Source of the DNA: an uncultured Clostridia bacterium
GTDB lineage: Bacteria; Bacillota; Clostridia; Christensenellales; Borkfalkiaceae
Length of the DNA: 64,000 nucleotides
NCBI GenBank assembly: GCA_934271065.1
Contig: CAKQQQ010000002.1
Location: forward strand, 321,406-385,405
Direction: 5' to 3'
The first letter of the stretch is position 1; each line of letters begins with the position of its first letter. Of the stretch, positions 41,525-50,639 are shown one piece after another. Below the pieces are notes generated by a model, which ran no database searches, was not told where the DNA came from, and saw only the letters and a program-made list of their open reading frames with translations. Made by a program: the position numbers and the translations under genes.

Positions 41525-42472
41525 TTAGTCCTCCTTTTCCATTAGTGATAAGCCGTAAGAGTGAAGTTTGGCGATTACTTCGTCAAGGGATTTCTTGCCG
41601 AGATTTCTCACCTTTAACATATCGTCTTCGGTCTTCTTGGTCAAATCGTCAACCGTGTGAATATTTGCCCGTTTAAGACAGTTGTACGAACGAACGGAAA
41701 GATCCATATCTTCGATATTCATCTCTCTTATCTTCGTCTCCGTCGTTACTTGGGAAGGCACGATAATCGGTCCGGCGCCCACGTCGCTTAACGAGAAAAG
41801 ATTGATATGCTCGCCGAGTATCTGCGCGGCAAGACTTACTATCTCTTTACCCGAAAACGCGCCGTTCGTCCAGACTTCGAGCGTCAGTTTATCGTAATCG
41901 GTATTCTGCCCCACGCGTGTCGAATCGACGTTATAACTTACTTTTTTTACAGGCGTGTAGATCGAGTCGATCGCTATATAATCGACTTCGTCCGTTTTAT
42001 TGTTTTCCGCGCCTTTGTAGCCTCTGCCCCTGCCGACGGTAATGTCGAGATCGAGAACTCCGCCCTTGTCTATCGTACAGATATACGCGTCGGGGTTGAG
42101 AACTTCGACTTCGCTGTCGGACTGGATATCGCCTGCCGTTACTTCCGCAGGACCGACGACGGAAAGTTTGAGAATTTTCTTGAAGTCGGGCTGCGTTACG
42201 GCAGTCTTAAACGCAACGTTTTTCAGGTTGAGTATGATTTCCGTTACGTCTTCTTTCACTCCGGGTACGGTCGAAAATTCGTGCTTGACCGCGCCGTTGG
42301 CGAATTTGATTCCTTGCGCCGCCGCGCCGGGAAGCGACGCTAAAAGCGTTCTTCTGAGCGCGTTGCCGAGAGTTAATCCGAAACCCTTTTCCAAAGGCTC
42401 TGCTATGATTTTCGCATAGCACCTGTCTTCGCTTTCGATAACTTCTATTTTCGGCGTTTCTATTTCCATCAT
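41525..42472 (-). CDS. rpoA: RNA polymerase alpha subunit
   Basis: 315 residues. The N-terminal assembly domain shows FGLTLGNALRRTLLASLPG and GAVKHEFSTVPGVKEDV; the C-terminal domain has VRSYNCLKRANIHTV and RNLGKKSLDEV, the helix-hairpin part that contacts UP elements. Start at the first of two ATG codons, 9 bases after GGAGG. Confidence 0.98.
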   Translation of the reverse strand: MMEIETPKIEVIESEDRCYAKIIAEPLEKGFGLTLGNALRRTLLASLPGAAAQGIKFANGAVKHEFSTVPGVKEDVTEIILNLKNVAFKTAVTQPDFKKILKLSVVGPAEVTAGDIQSDSEVEVLNPDAYICTIDKGGVLDLDITVGRGRGYKGAENNKTDEVDYIAIDSIYTPVKKVSYNVDSTRVGQNTDYDKLTLEVWTNGAFSGKEIVSLAAQILGEHINLFSLSDVGAGPIIVPSQVTTETKIREMNIEDMDLSVRSYNCLKRANIHTVDDLTKKTEDDMLKVRNLGKKSLDEVIAKLHSYGLSLMEKED

Positions 42473-42510
42473 AGTAATATACCTCCTTTTTAATATTTCT
42501 TTGGTATATA

Positions 42511-43137
42511 TTATTTAGAATACAACTCGACGATCATCTGTTCGTTTATCTGCGAATCGATATCTTCTCTCGTCGGGAGCGCAAGAATTTTGCCTTCGAG
42601 TTTTTCGGTGTCGAAATCGAGCCATTTAGGCATCTTTCCGCTCTTTGCAGTACCTTTTACGTTTGCAAAGTAAGGAGAGTCTTTTCTCGTCTCTTTAACG
42701 GCGATAACGTCGCCGACTTTGATCTCGTACGAAGCGATGTCCACGGGACGACCGTTTACCGTGAAATGCGCGTGCGTTACGAGTTGTCTCGCTTGCGAAC
42801 GCGAAACCGCTACGCCCATTCTGTAAACGACGTTGTCAAGACGTCTTTCGAGAAGGGAGAGCATATTTTCACCCGTAATACCCTTCATTCTGTCGGCTTT
42901 TTCGTAATACTCTCTGAACTGCTTTTCGAGTACGCCGTAAATTCTCTTGGTTTTCTGTTTTTCGCGAAGTTGTAATCCGTATTCGGATACCTTCTTTCTG
43001 TCCGCGCCGTGCTGACCGGGAGCAACCGGACGTTTCTCGAACGGGCAGGACGTTTTATAACACTTATCCCCTTTAAGGAATAACTTTCCGCCTTCGCGTC
43101 TGCATAAGCGGCATTTTGCATCGGTATATTTAGCCAT
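42511..43137 (-). CDS. rpsD: 30S ribosomal protein S4
   Basis: 208 residues. Zinc-type N-terminus with CRLCRREG and a later Cys pair (KCYKTSCPFEKR); RRLDNVVYRMGVA starts the S4 RNA-binding domain. Primary 16S binder and probable translational regulator of its operon. It lies in the alpha operon here, whereas in Bacillus it is separate. Confidence 0.98.
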   Translation of the reverse strand: MAKYTDAKCRLCRREGGKLFLKGDKCYKTSCPFEKRPVAPGQHGADRKKVSEYGLQLREKQKTKRIYGVLEKQFREYYEKADRMKGITGENMLSLLERRLDNVVYRMGVAVSRSQARQLVTHAHFTVNGRPVDIASYEIKVGDVIAVKETRKDSPYFANVKGTAKSGKMPKWLDFDTEKLEGKILALPTREDIDSQINEQMIVELYSK

Positions 43138-43155
43138 TGTTCTCGCTACCTCCTA

Positions 43156-43548
43156 TTATACTCTGCGGCGTTTCGGCGGACGGCATCCGTTGTGGGGAAT
43201 GGGCGATACGTCGGAAATAAGAGTTACTTCCAACCCTACGTTGCCGAGAGCGCGGATAGCCGACTCTCTGCCTTGCCCCGGACCTTTGACGAATACTTCG
43301 ACCGAACGAAGCCCGTGTTCCATAGCCGCTTTTGCAGCGGTTTCGGACGCCTGTTGCGCCGCGAACGGCGTGCTTTTTCTCGAACCTTTATAGCCGAGTG
43401 CGCCCGAACTGCATTGCGTAATGGCGTTACCGTTAGCGTCCGTAACGGTTACTATGGTGTTATTGAACGAGGATTGGATATGAACCTGTCCTTTATCAAC
43501 GTTTTTAAGTTCTCTACGTTTCTTAACGACTTTTTTAGCGACAGCCAT
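43156..43548 (-). CDS. rpsK: 30S ribosomal protein S11
   Basis: 130 residues; HIQSSFNNTIVTVTDANGN, the GYKGSRKSTPFAAQ segment and the end PHNGCRPPKRRRV identify S11 of the platform. Confidence 0.98.
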   Translation of the reverse strand: MAVAKKVVKKRRELKNVDKGQVHIQSSFNNTIVTVTDANGNAITQCSSGALGYKGSRKSTPFAAQQASETAAKAAMEHGLRSVEVFVKGPGQGRESAIRALGNVGLEVTLISDVSPIPHNGCRPPKRRRV

Positions 43549-43566
43549 TGTTTAGTCCTCCTTCAA

Positions 43567-43944
43567 TTATTTGGTAGCGGTCTTCTTCTTGGCGACCGTG
43601 CGACGCGGACCTTTTCTCGTTCTCGCGTTTCTCTTTGTGCTTTGACCTCTTACGGGCAAACCTTTTCTGTGTCTTACGCCGCGATAGCAGCCGATTTCCA
43701 TAAGTCTCTTGATGCTAAGACTTACTTCGCTTTTAAGTTCGCCTTCTACTTTAAGATGATGTTCGATGTACTCTCTGAGTTTCGCAACGTCGTCTTCGGT
43801 AAGGTCTTTAACTCTTACGTCGGGATTGACGCCCGTCGCTTTGAGTATTTTCTGCGCGGTGGGTCTGCCGATACCGTATATATAAGTGATACCGATTTCC
43901 ACGCGTTTTTCTCTTGGTAAATCTACGCCGGCAATACGAGCCAT
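43567..43944 (-). CDS. rpsM: 30S ribosomal protein S13
   Basis: 125 residues; MARIAGVDLPREKRVEIGI, IYGIGRPTAQKIL and GLPVRGQSTKRNARTRKG are diagnostic. Head protein that contacts the P-site tRNA and L5. Confidence 0.98.
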   Translation of the reverse strand: MARIAGVDLPREKRVEIGITYIYGIGRPTAQKILKATGVNPDVRVKDLTEDDVAKLREYIEHHLKVEGELKSEVSLSIKRLMEIGCYRGVRHRKGLPVRGQSTKRNARTRKGPRRTVAKKKTATK

Positions 43945-44035
43945 TTGTATATCCTCCGAATTTTTTAATAAATAATTTTTTGTTTTGGGTTAGCGCGTCG
44001 TGTGTTACGCGCCGTAAAAATCAAAAGTAAATCCG

Positions 44036-44152
44036 TTAGCCTTGTCTTTGTTTATGGTTCTTGTTCTTGGAACAGATTACCATAACTTTGCCTTCTCTTT
44101 TAATGACTCTGCACTTGTCGCACATGGGTTTTACTGATGGTCTTACTTTCAT
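44036..44152 (-). CDS. rpmJ: 50S ribosomal protein L36
   Basis: 38 residues: MKVRPSVKPMCDKCRVIKR followed by EGKVMVICSKNKNHKQRQG. It is the zinc-binding form (CDKC, later C and H). Between infA and rpsM, the usual place. Confidence 0.97.
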   Translation of the reverse strand: MKVRPSVKPMCDKCRVIKREGKVMVICSKNKNHKQRQG

Positions 44153-44190
44153 TGTTAAAATCCTCCGATTTTTTTTGGTTATAGAATTAG

Positions 44191-44412
44191 TCAGTTTTTG
44201 CTACGCCATACTATTCGACCTTTCGTCAGATCGTACGGACTCATTTCGATTTTGACGGAATCCCCGGGAATTATTTTTATATAATTCATACGAAGTTTCC
44301 CCGAAATGTAAGCGGTTATCACAAATCCGTTCGTAAGTTTTACCTTGAACGTCGCGTTGGGTAACGCTTCTTCGATAACGCCTTCCGCTTCGATTACGTC
44401 GTCTTTTGACAC
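44191..44412 (-). CDS. infA: Translation initiation factor IF-1
   Basis: 73 residues, OB-fold: VIEAEGVIEEALPNATFKV, then SGKLRMNYIKIIPGD and SPYDLTKGRIVWR. It starts with GTG, 10 bases after GGAGG. 127 bp separate it from map; the gap holds one 26-residue frame with no recognisable motif and no sign of the KOW-domain protein often found here. Confidence 0.97.
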   Translation of the reverse strand: MSKDDVIEAEGVIEEALPNATFKVKLTNGFVITAYISGKLRMNYIKIIPGDSVKIEMSPYDLTKGRIVWRSKN

Positions 44413-44538
44413 AGTATATTAACCTCCGATTCTATTTTGCGAGTAAGATTTCTCGCTTGCTTCGCGCGCAGTCAGCGTCTTCCTTTAAGTTAAAGTTTAC
44501 ACTTTTTACCATCAGAATTTGCGCGCGCGAGTTGGTTG

Positions 44539-45276
44539 TTATAATGTGAGTATTTCTACTCCGTCGTCGCCGATAAGCACCGTGTTTTCGTAATGCGCGG
44601 ACGGTTTGCCGTCGCTCGTTACGCACTTCCACCCGTCTATATCGACTTCGTAGCCGCCCATATTTATCATAGGCTCTATTGCGATCGTCATATTGCGTTT
44701 AAGCCTTACGCCCGTACCGCGCTTGCCGTAGTTGGGTACGCTCGGATCTTCGTGCAGGTTTTTGCCTACGCCGTGACCTACCATATCCCTTACTACCGAA
44801 AAGCCGTTCGCTTCGGCGTGGGCTTGCACCTGCGCGCCGATATCGCCGAGCGCGCTGCCGATACATACGCCCTTTATCCCTTCGAAAAAGCACTCGCGCG
44901 TAACGTCGATCAGTTTCTTCTTTTCGGGGCTGATATGCCCTACGAAAAAACTTCTCGCCGCGTCGCCGTGAAACCCGTTGAAATACGCGCCCACGTCAAC
45001 GCTTACGATCATATCTTCTTCGATGATTCTGTCCGACGGAAAGCCGTGCACCACCACTTCGTCTATCGATATACACGTCGCGGCGGGAAAGCCCCCGTAG
45101 CCGAGAAAGGACGGTTTCGCCCCGCAGGAAACTATATAGTCGTGAGCGATCTTGTCGAGTTCTCTCGTGGTCATTCCGACTTTTATCTTTTCTTCGCAGA
45201 GATTGAGTACGTCTCTTACTATCGCGCATGGTTTGCGCATAAGTTCGATCTCTTTATCGCTTTTGATGTAAATCAT
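44539..45276 (-). CDS. map: Methionine aminopeptidase
   Basis: 245 residues, type I. Removes the initiator methionine. Metal ligands are visible in VSVDVGAYFNGFHGDAAR (Asp pair), GHGVGKNLHEDP (His) and AIEPMIN (Glu). Three bases after adk. Confidence 0.97.
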   Translation of the reverse strand: MIYIKSDKEIELMRKPCAIVRDVLNLCEEKIKVGMTTRELDKIAHDYIVSCGAKPSFLGYGGFPAATCISIDEVVVHGFPSDRIIEEDMIVSVDVGAYFNGFHGDAARSFFVGHISPEKKKLIDVTRECFFEGIKGVCIGSALGDIGAQVQAHAEANGFSVVRDMVGHGVGKNLHEDPSVPNYGKRGTGVRLKRNMTIAIEPMINMGGYEVDIDGWKCVTSDGKPSAHYENTVLIGDDGVEILTL

Positions 45277-45279
45277 CGT

Positions 45280-45900
45280 TCAGCCTAATTTTTCCGCGAT
45301 AGTCGCGAACACGTCGTCTACGCTTCCGTCTCCGTCGATATCCACAAGCACTCCGCGACCTTTATAATAGTCTACCAAAGGCGCGGTCTGCGCGACGTAC
45401 ACGTCCAGACGGCTTCTGACCGTCTCTTCGTTATCGTCGGCGCGTTGCATAAGGTCGCCGCCGCACTTGCCGCATTCTTTCTTCCCGTCGAGATAATCGA
45501 TGTGATAAGACTCGCCGCACTTGCCGCAAACCCGTCTGCCCGTTATCCTGTTCATAAGTTTATGGAGCGGAACGTCGATGTTTACGACCTTTTCCACTTC
45601 CGAAAACTCGTCTAACGCTTTGGCTTGCAATACGTTTCTCGGAAACCCGTCGAGCAGATAACCGTTTTTACAATCGTCCGCATTCAACCTGTCTCTGACT
45701 ATCTTTATCGTTACTTCGTCGGGAACGAGTTGACCTTTGTCGATGTACGACTTGGCTTCGATCCCGATCGGAGTACGCTCTTTGATATTTTTTCTGAAAA
45801 TATCGCCCGTGGAGATATGCGGTACGTTATACCTTTCGGCAAGTCTTACCGCCTGAGTCCCCTTTCCCGCGCCGGGCGCGCCTAATAAGACTATCTTCAT
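45280..45900 (-). CDS. adk: Adenylate kinase
   Basis: 206 residues. P-loop GAPGAGKGTQA, DGFPRNVLQA and a LID domain carrying a zinc site with four cysteines (CGKCGESYH and CGKCGGDL), as in Gram-positive enzymes. 1 bp from secY. Confidence 0.97.
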   Translation of the reverse strand: MKIVLLGAPGAGKGTQAVRLAERYNVPHISTGDIFRKNIKERTPIGIEAKSYIDKGQLVPDEVTIKIVRDRLNADDCKNGYLLDGFPRNVLQAKALDEFSEVEKVVNIDVPLHKLMNRITGRRVCGKCGESYHIDYLDGKKECGKCGGDLMQRADDNEETVRSRLDVYVAQTAPLVDYYKGRGVLVDIDGDGSVDDVFATIAEKLG

Positions 45901-45901
45901 C

Positions 45902-47251
45902 TTACTTAAGGAATCCTTTGTGCGCTTTCATCATTATCTGCGATTCGAGCGCGGTGTTGAATTCGATTGCGACCGATACGCAGATCAGCATTCCGGTTGC
46001 GCTGAACGCGCCGGAAGTGGCGTTCGCCGGAAGTATAAGGTTAAGCACTACCGTCGGGATAAGCGCAAGCAACGCAAGGAAGATCGCGCCGAACAGAGTT
46101 AATCTGTCGTTTATCTTTTTAAGATAATCCGCAGTCGGCTTGCCCGGTCTGATACCCGGTATAAATCCGCCGTTTTGCTGTATCGTCTTCGAAATGTCTT
46201 CGGGATTGAATTGAATCTGCGAGTAGAAAAACGCGAAGAATACGATAAACAGGCAGAGCGTTATCGCGTAGAACGGATATCTCGAATTCGCGCCGAGCCA
46301 GGTGCTCCACCAGACCGAACCGTTGGTCCAGCCGCAAAGAGCGAATATGAGTTCGGGGAACGAAAGTATCGAAAACGCGAAGATGAGCGGCATAACGCCG
46401 TTGGCGTTGACCTTTATCGGAATAACGGTCGATTGCCCGCCGTACATCTTGTTGCCCTTAATCTGTTTGGCGTACTGAACGGTTATCTTTCTTTCCGCAA
46501 GTTCTACCCATACTATCGCGCCGAATACGAGTACGATTATAAGGATATAGCCTACGAAACGTAAAAGTTCGAGTCTCGCCGCAGAATCGAAGTTGCCGCC
46601 GAATATCGTCGTGCATTCCTGCACGCAGAATTGTCCGGCAGACGCGATGATACCCGCGAAGATCAGAAGCGATATACCGTTGGATACGCCGTGGTCGGTG
46701 ATTCTTTCGCCTATCCACATCGTTACGCAAGTACCCGCCGTGTAGAACACGATCATTATAACGTAGGTCAGGAATTTCGTAAAGCCGGTAACGTTGTCCG
46801 CGCCGCCCGCAAGAAGTCTTACGAGTTGACTGTCCGAACCGGTTACGCTGCCGTAACTTACGAGTATGCCTATCGACTGAATGACCGCGAGCAGAAGGGT
46901 AAGATAACGAGTGTAGTTGGCAATCTTTCTTCTGCCTTCTTCGCCCTGTTTGGATAATCTTTCAAGCGGGGGAATCGCAACCGCAAGCAGTTGGATGATA
47001 ATCGAGGAGTTGATGTACGGTCCGATACCCATTGCGAAAAGCGTGCCTTGCGCGAGCGAGCCGCCCGTCATCATACTCATGATCTGGAGATAAGTCGTCT
47101 TCGACAGGTCCTGATCTTTCAATAACGCAGTACCTACGCCGGGAACGGGAATGTAACAGCCTAATCTGTATATAAGCAGGAACAAAAGCGTCCACCAGAT
47201 TTTGACTCTTATCTCTTTGACCTTAAATGCTTTTTTTAACGTTTCGAACAT
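45902..47251 (-). CDS. secY: Protein translocase subunit SecY
   Basis: 449 residues with ten membrane segments. The plug/start region RLGCYIPVPGV, GPYINSSIIIQLL, the LIFAGIIAS segment and GQSTVIPIKVN are characteristic. Main channel of the Sec pathway, in its classical place between L15 and Adk. Confidence 0.98.
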   Translation of the reverse strand: MFETLKKAFKVKEIRVKIWWTLLFLLIYRLGCYIPVPGVGTALLKDQDLSKTTYLQIMSMMTGGSLAQGTLFAMGIGPYINSSIIIQLLAVAIPPLERLSKQGEEGRRKIANYTRYLTLLLAVIQSIGILVSYGSVTGSDSQLVRLLAGGADNVTGFTKFLTYVIMIVFYTAGTCVTMWIGERITDHGVSNGISLLIFAGIIASAGQFCVQECTTIFGGNFDSAARLELLRFVGYILIIVLVFGAIVWVELAERKITVQYAKQIKGNKMYGGQSTVIPIKVNANGVMPLIFAFSILSFPELIFALCGWTNGSVWWSTWLGANSRYPFYAITLCLFIVFFAFFYSQIQFNPEDISKTIQQNGGFIPGIRPGKPTADYLKKINDRLTLFGAIFLALLALIPTVVLNLILPANATSGAFSATGMLICVSVAIEFNTALESQIMMKAHKGFLK

Positions 47252-47273
47252 TTTCCACCTCCGCTACGGCTTA

Positions 47274-47720
47274 TCAAACCTGTTCGCAAACGCCGCCCGC
47301 TTTCTCGATCGCGCTCTTGGCGGCTGCCGAGAACTTCGCGGCTTTAACGGTCAACGCAACGTTGAGTTCGCCGTCCGCAAGCACTTTAAGACCTACGGCG
47401 TTCTTGACTTCTTTGATAAGGCCCGCGTCGAGCAGAACGTCGTAATCTACGACCGCGCCCGCTTCGAATGCGGAGAGTTGTTCGAGGTTTACGAGCGCGT
47501 AAACCTTTCTGAAATGATTGTTGAATCCGCGTTTGGGAACTTTTCTCGTCAACGGCATCTGACCGCCTTCAAAACCCGGTCTGACACCGCCGCCGCTTCT
47601 CGCCCATTGACCTTTATGTCCCTTACCCGACGTCTTGCCGAGTCCGGAACCGATACCGCGGCCGAGTCTCTTTACAGATTTTCTCGATCCTTCCGCGGGA
47701 CTTAACGTGTCTATTCTCAT
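47274..47720 (-). CDS. rplO: 50S ribosomal protein L15
   Basis: 148 residues; GSRKSVKRLGRGIGSGLGK and GGVRPGFEGGQMPLTRKVPK are diagnostic of the glycine-rich N-terminus of L15. Confidence 0.97.
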   Translation of the reverse strand: MRIDTLSPAEGSRKSVKRLGRGIGSGLGKTSGKGHKGQWARSGGGVRPGFEGGQMPLTRKVPKRGFNNHFRKVYALVNLEQLSAFEAGAVVDYDVLLDAGLIKEVKNAVGLKVLADGELNVALTVKAAKFSAAAKSAIEKAGGVCEQV

Positions 47721-47732
47721 AGTCTGCCTTCC

Positions 47733-47936
47733 TTACGCCTTTTCAACCTTTACGAGATGCGAAACGAGCGCAAGTTGACCTTGCAACGCCGCGTTGTCCG
47801 TAAAGACCTTAGACTGATTTATTTTGTGAAGTCCGAGCGCTTCGCAAACCGCCTTTTGCTTGGGCAGGCACGCGATAGTGCTTCTGACGAGAGTTACTTT
47901 CAATTTTTCGACTACTGCTTCTTTCTTCTTTGCCAT
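47733..47936 (-). CDS. rpmD: 50S ribosomal protein L30
   Basis: 67 residues; KLKVTLVRSTIACLPKQKAV and ALGLHKINQSKVF match L30. It carries about seven extra N-terminal residues relative to the 60-residue norm. Confidence 0.96.
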   Translation of the reverse strand: MAKKKEAVVEKLKVTLVRSTIACLPKQKAVCEALGLHKINQSKVFTDNAALQGQLALVSHLVKVEKA

Positions 47937-47949
47937 ATCGAAAGCCTCC

Positions 47950-48471
47950 TTACGCCATTATCTCTTCGGCGGGTTTTCCGCGAAGAGCCGCGACTTGTTC
48001 CGCAGTACGGAGTTCGTTAAGTCCGGAGATTACGGCTTTGACCATATTTACCGGATTGGACGAACCGTGTGATTTGGTTCTGATGTTCTTAATTCCTGCC
48101 GCTTCCATTACCGCGCGGACGGGGCCGCCCGCGATAACGCCGGTACCTTCTTCGGCGGGCATCATCAATACCGAGCCGCGTCCGAACTTACCGATTACCG
48201 CGTGGGGAATGGTCGTTCCGACGACCGAAACTTTACGCATAGCCTTCTTGGCTTGCGCGGTCGCCTTCTCGATTGCTTCGGGAACTTCGTTAGCCTTGCC
48301 GCTGCCGCATCCGACTCTGCCGTTTTCGTCGCCTACTACGACGAGCGCGGAAAATCTCATTTTACGTCCGCCTTTTACGACTTTCGTGATACGGTTGACG
48401 GCTATGAGTTTCTTGCAAAGACCGTCGTCGCGATCCTGCCTTCTTTGAGGTCTGTTATTATCTCTTGCCAT
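47950..48471 (-). CDS. rpsE: 30S ribosomal protein S5
   Basis: 173 residues; RITKVVKGGRKMRFSALVVV, GDENGRVGCGSGKANEVPEA and GPVRAVMEAAGI are the S5 signatures, including the loop involved in translational accuracy. Confidence 0.98.
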   Translation of the reverse strand: MARDNNRPQRRQDRDDGLCKKLIAVNRITKVVKGGRKMRFSALVVVGDENGRVGCGSGKANEVPEAIEKATAQAKKAMRKVSVVGTTIPHAVIGKFGRGSVLMMPAEEGTGVIAGGPVRAVMEAAGIKNIRTKSHGSSNPVNMVKAVISGLNELRTAEQVAALRGKPAEEIMA

Positions 48472-48482
48472 TTCCTGCCTCC

Positions 48483-48851
48483 TTAGAATTTCAAGCCGCC
48501 TTCTCTGGCGCCGTCTGCTAATGCCTGAACTCTGCCGATGTAAAGGTATCCGCCTCTGTCGAATACGACTTCTTCGATACCCTTAGCCGTCGCTTTCTTC
48601 GCAAGTTCGAGACCTACGATTTTAGCCTGTTCGACTTTGTTCTTTCCTTCAGTAAGAGCCGCTATCGCTTTCTCTTTCGTCGAGCAGGCAACGAGCGTGT
48701 TGCCCGCTACGTCGTCGATTATCTGCGCGTAGACGTTGTTAAGACTTCTGTAAACGCAGAGTCTGGGACGAGACGCCGTACCCGATAATCTGACTCTTAC
48801 TCTCGCGTGTCTTTTCTTTCTGTCAGTATTTTTATCAATTTTCGAAATCAT
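48483..48851 (-). CDS. rplR: 50S ribosomal protein L18
   Basis: 122 residues; RHARVRVRLSGTASRPRLCV and the end YLYIGRVQALADGAREGGL are typical. 5S rRNA-binding protein. Confidence 0.97.
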   Translation of the reverse strand: MISKIDKNTDRKKRHARVRVRLSGTASRPRLCVYRSLNNVYAQIIDDVAGNTLVACSTKEKAIAALTEGKNKVEQAKIVGLELAKKATAKGIEEVVFDRGGYLYIGRVQALADGAREGGLKF

Positions 48852-48864
48852 ATCGGTTTACTCC

Positions 48865-49407
48865 TTATTTACCCGCAGTCTTGCCTTCCTTACGTTCGAT
48901 TACTTCGCCCTTGTAAGCGATACCGTAACCGTGATAAGGCTCGGGGGTTCTGATAGCCCTGATGTTGGCGGCAATCTGGCCGACGGAGACTTTGTCGATA
49001 CCCTTAACGCTGATTTCCGTGGGGGAAACCGCAGTCAAAGTGATTCCTTCTTTAGCCTTGACCACTACGGGGTGGCTGAATCCGACCGACAACGTAAGAT
49101 CCTTGCCCGTCTGCGCGACTTTCCAGCCGACGCCGTTTACGGTAAGACCTTTTTCGTAACCTTTCGTAACGCCTTCCACCATATTGTGGAGCAACGCTCT
49201 GTATAAGCCGTGTTTAGCCCTGACTTCGTCTTCTTCGCTCTTGCGGAGTACGTGCGCGACGTTCGTTTCGAGATTGAAACTTATGTTTGCCGCGTCGTAG
49301 TCCTGCGTAAGCGTTCCTAACGGACCTTTAACGGTAAGTACGCCGTCGTTAGCCGTAACGGTAACTCCTGCCGGTATAGCAACCGGCTCTCTTCCGATTC
49401 TCGACAT
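48865..49407 (-). CDS. rplF: 50S ribosomal protein L6
   Basis: 180 residues; MSRIGREPVAIPAGV, VKGPLGTL and the C-terminal RTPEPYHGYGIAYKGE are diagnostic. Confidence 0.98.
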   Translation of the reverse strand: MSRIGREPVAIPAGVTVTANDGVLTVKGPLGTLTQDYDAANISFNLETNVAHVLRKSEEDEVRAKHGLYRALLHNMVEGVTKGYEKGLTVNGVGWKVAQTGKDLTLSVGFSHPVVVKAKEGITLTAVSPTEISVKGIDKVSVGQIAANIRAIRTPEPYHGYGIAYKGEVIERKEGKTAGK

Positions 49408-49420
49408 ATTTCAGACCTCC

Positions 49421-49813
49421 TTACCAGACGTAAGCAAGAACTTCGCCGCCGTGGTTGGTCTTTCTTGCTTCTTTGTCGGTCATTACGCCCTTCGGGGTGG
49501 ATATGATGGCGATTCCGAGTCCGCCCAGAACCTTCGGTAATTCTTCGCAACCTGCGTAGATGCGGAGACCGGGTTTGGAAATTCTCTTCAAGCCGCTTAT
49601 AACTTTTTCGCCCTTAGGACCGTACTTCAACGTGATGACTATCTTGCCCTGAACGCCGTCTTCGACGAGTTCGTAAGCCGCGATGTAGCCTTCTTCGAGA
49701 AGTATTTTAGCGATTGATTTTTTCATATTCGACGCGGGGATTTCTACCGTGTCGTGTTTTACGATAAGCGCGTTTCTTATGCGCGTGAGCATATCTGCAA
49801 TAGGATCAGTCAT
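49421..49813 (-). CDS. rpsH: 30S ribosomal protein S8
   Basis: 130 residues; MTDPIADMLTRIRNA, GLRIYAGCEELPKVLGGLG and STPKGVMTDKEAR match S8, which also regulates the spc operon in some bacteria. Confidence 0.98.
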   Translation of the reverse strand: MTDPIADMLTRIRNALIVKHDTVEIPASNMKKSIAKILLEEGYIAAYELVEDGVQGKIVITLKYGPKGEKVISGLKRISKPGLRIYAGCEELPKVLGGLGIAIISTPKGVMTDKEARKTNHGGEVLAYVW

Positions 49814-49827
49814 TTCTTTCTACCTCC

Positions 49828-50013
49828 TTACCAACTAGCCTTCTTAACGCCGGGGATCTGCCCTTTGTATGCTAATTCTCTGAAACAAATACGACATATT
49901 CCGTATTTTTTGAGAACGGCGTGAGGTCTACCGCAGATAGAACACCTGGTATACCCTCTCGTGGCATACTTCGGAGTCTTTTTCTGTTTGTTTATCATAG
50001 CGAGTTTTGCCAT
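49828..50013 (-). CDS. rpsN: 30S ribosomal protein S14, zinc type
   Basis: 61 residues; type Z S14 with CSICGRP and CRICF zinc ligands and the end AYKGQIPGVKKASW. Typical of Gram-positive bacteria. Confidence 0.98.
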   Translation of the reverse strand: MAKLAMINKQKKTPKYATRGYTRCSICGRPHAVLKKYGICRICFRELAYKGQIPGVKKASW

Positions 50014-50034
50014 AATTTCGTGTTCTCCTTAACC

Positions 50035-50628
50035 TTAAGCTTTGAAAGGCATTCCCATAGCCTTTAACAGTTCGCGAGCCTCTTCGTCGGTCTTTGCGGT
50101 GGTAACGATACAAATATCGTAACCTCTCGTCTGCTCTACCTGATCGTATTGAATCTCGGGGAATATGAGTTGTTCTTTAACGCCCATCGCGTAGTTGCCT
50201 CTTCCGTCGAAGGATTTGCTCGGCACGCCCTTGAAGTCTCTGACTCTCGGAAGCGCGATGGATACGAGTTTATCGAAAAAGTCGTACATTCTGTCGCGTC
50301 TTAAAGTGACTTTGATACCTACGTTCATACCTTCTCTGACCTTGAAGTTCGCTACCGACTTTCTGGCTTTGGTAAGAACGGGTTTCTGACCGGCGATGAG
50401 CGCGAGTTCCTGCGCCGCTACCTGAACGCTCTTGGCGTTGTCTTTGCAGTCTCCGAGACCGGTATTGAGAGTGATCTTTACGAGTTTCGGACATTCGTTC
50501 ACGTTCTTATACGCGAATTTCTTCATAAGATACGGAACGACTTCTTCCTCGTACGCCTTTCTCTTTCTGTTGACATACTTGGAATCGGTTGCAGGTTCGT
50601 TAGCAACCTGAGTCTTTTTGTTTGCCAT
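50035..50628 (-). CDS. rplE: 50S ribosomal protein L5
   Basis: 197 residues, about 17 more than usual because of an N-terminal extension (MANKKTQVANEPATDSK). The core YVNRKRKAYEEEVVPYL, KITLNTGLGDCKDNAK and VRDFKGVPSKSFDGRGN is canonical. The start has a good AAGGAG site, so the extension is probably real. Confidence 0.96.
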   Translation of the reverse strand: MANKKTQVANEPATDSKYVNRKRKAYEEEVVPYLMKKFAYKNVNECPKLVKITLNTGLGDCKDNAKSVQVAAQELALIAGQKPVLTKARKSVANFKVREGMNVGIKVTLRRDRMYDFFDKLVSIALPRVRDFKGVPSKSFDGRGNYAMGVKEQLIFPEIQYDQVEQTRGYDICIVTTAKTDEEARELLKAMGMPFKA

Positions 50629-50639
50629 TTTTATTCTCC

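Noticed and set aside
44540..44556. TATAAT on the plus strand near the end of map
   Set aside because: No -35 box at a proper distance and no plus-strand gene follows; it encodes the last map codons.
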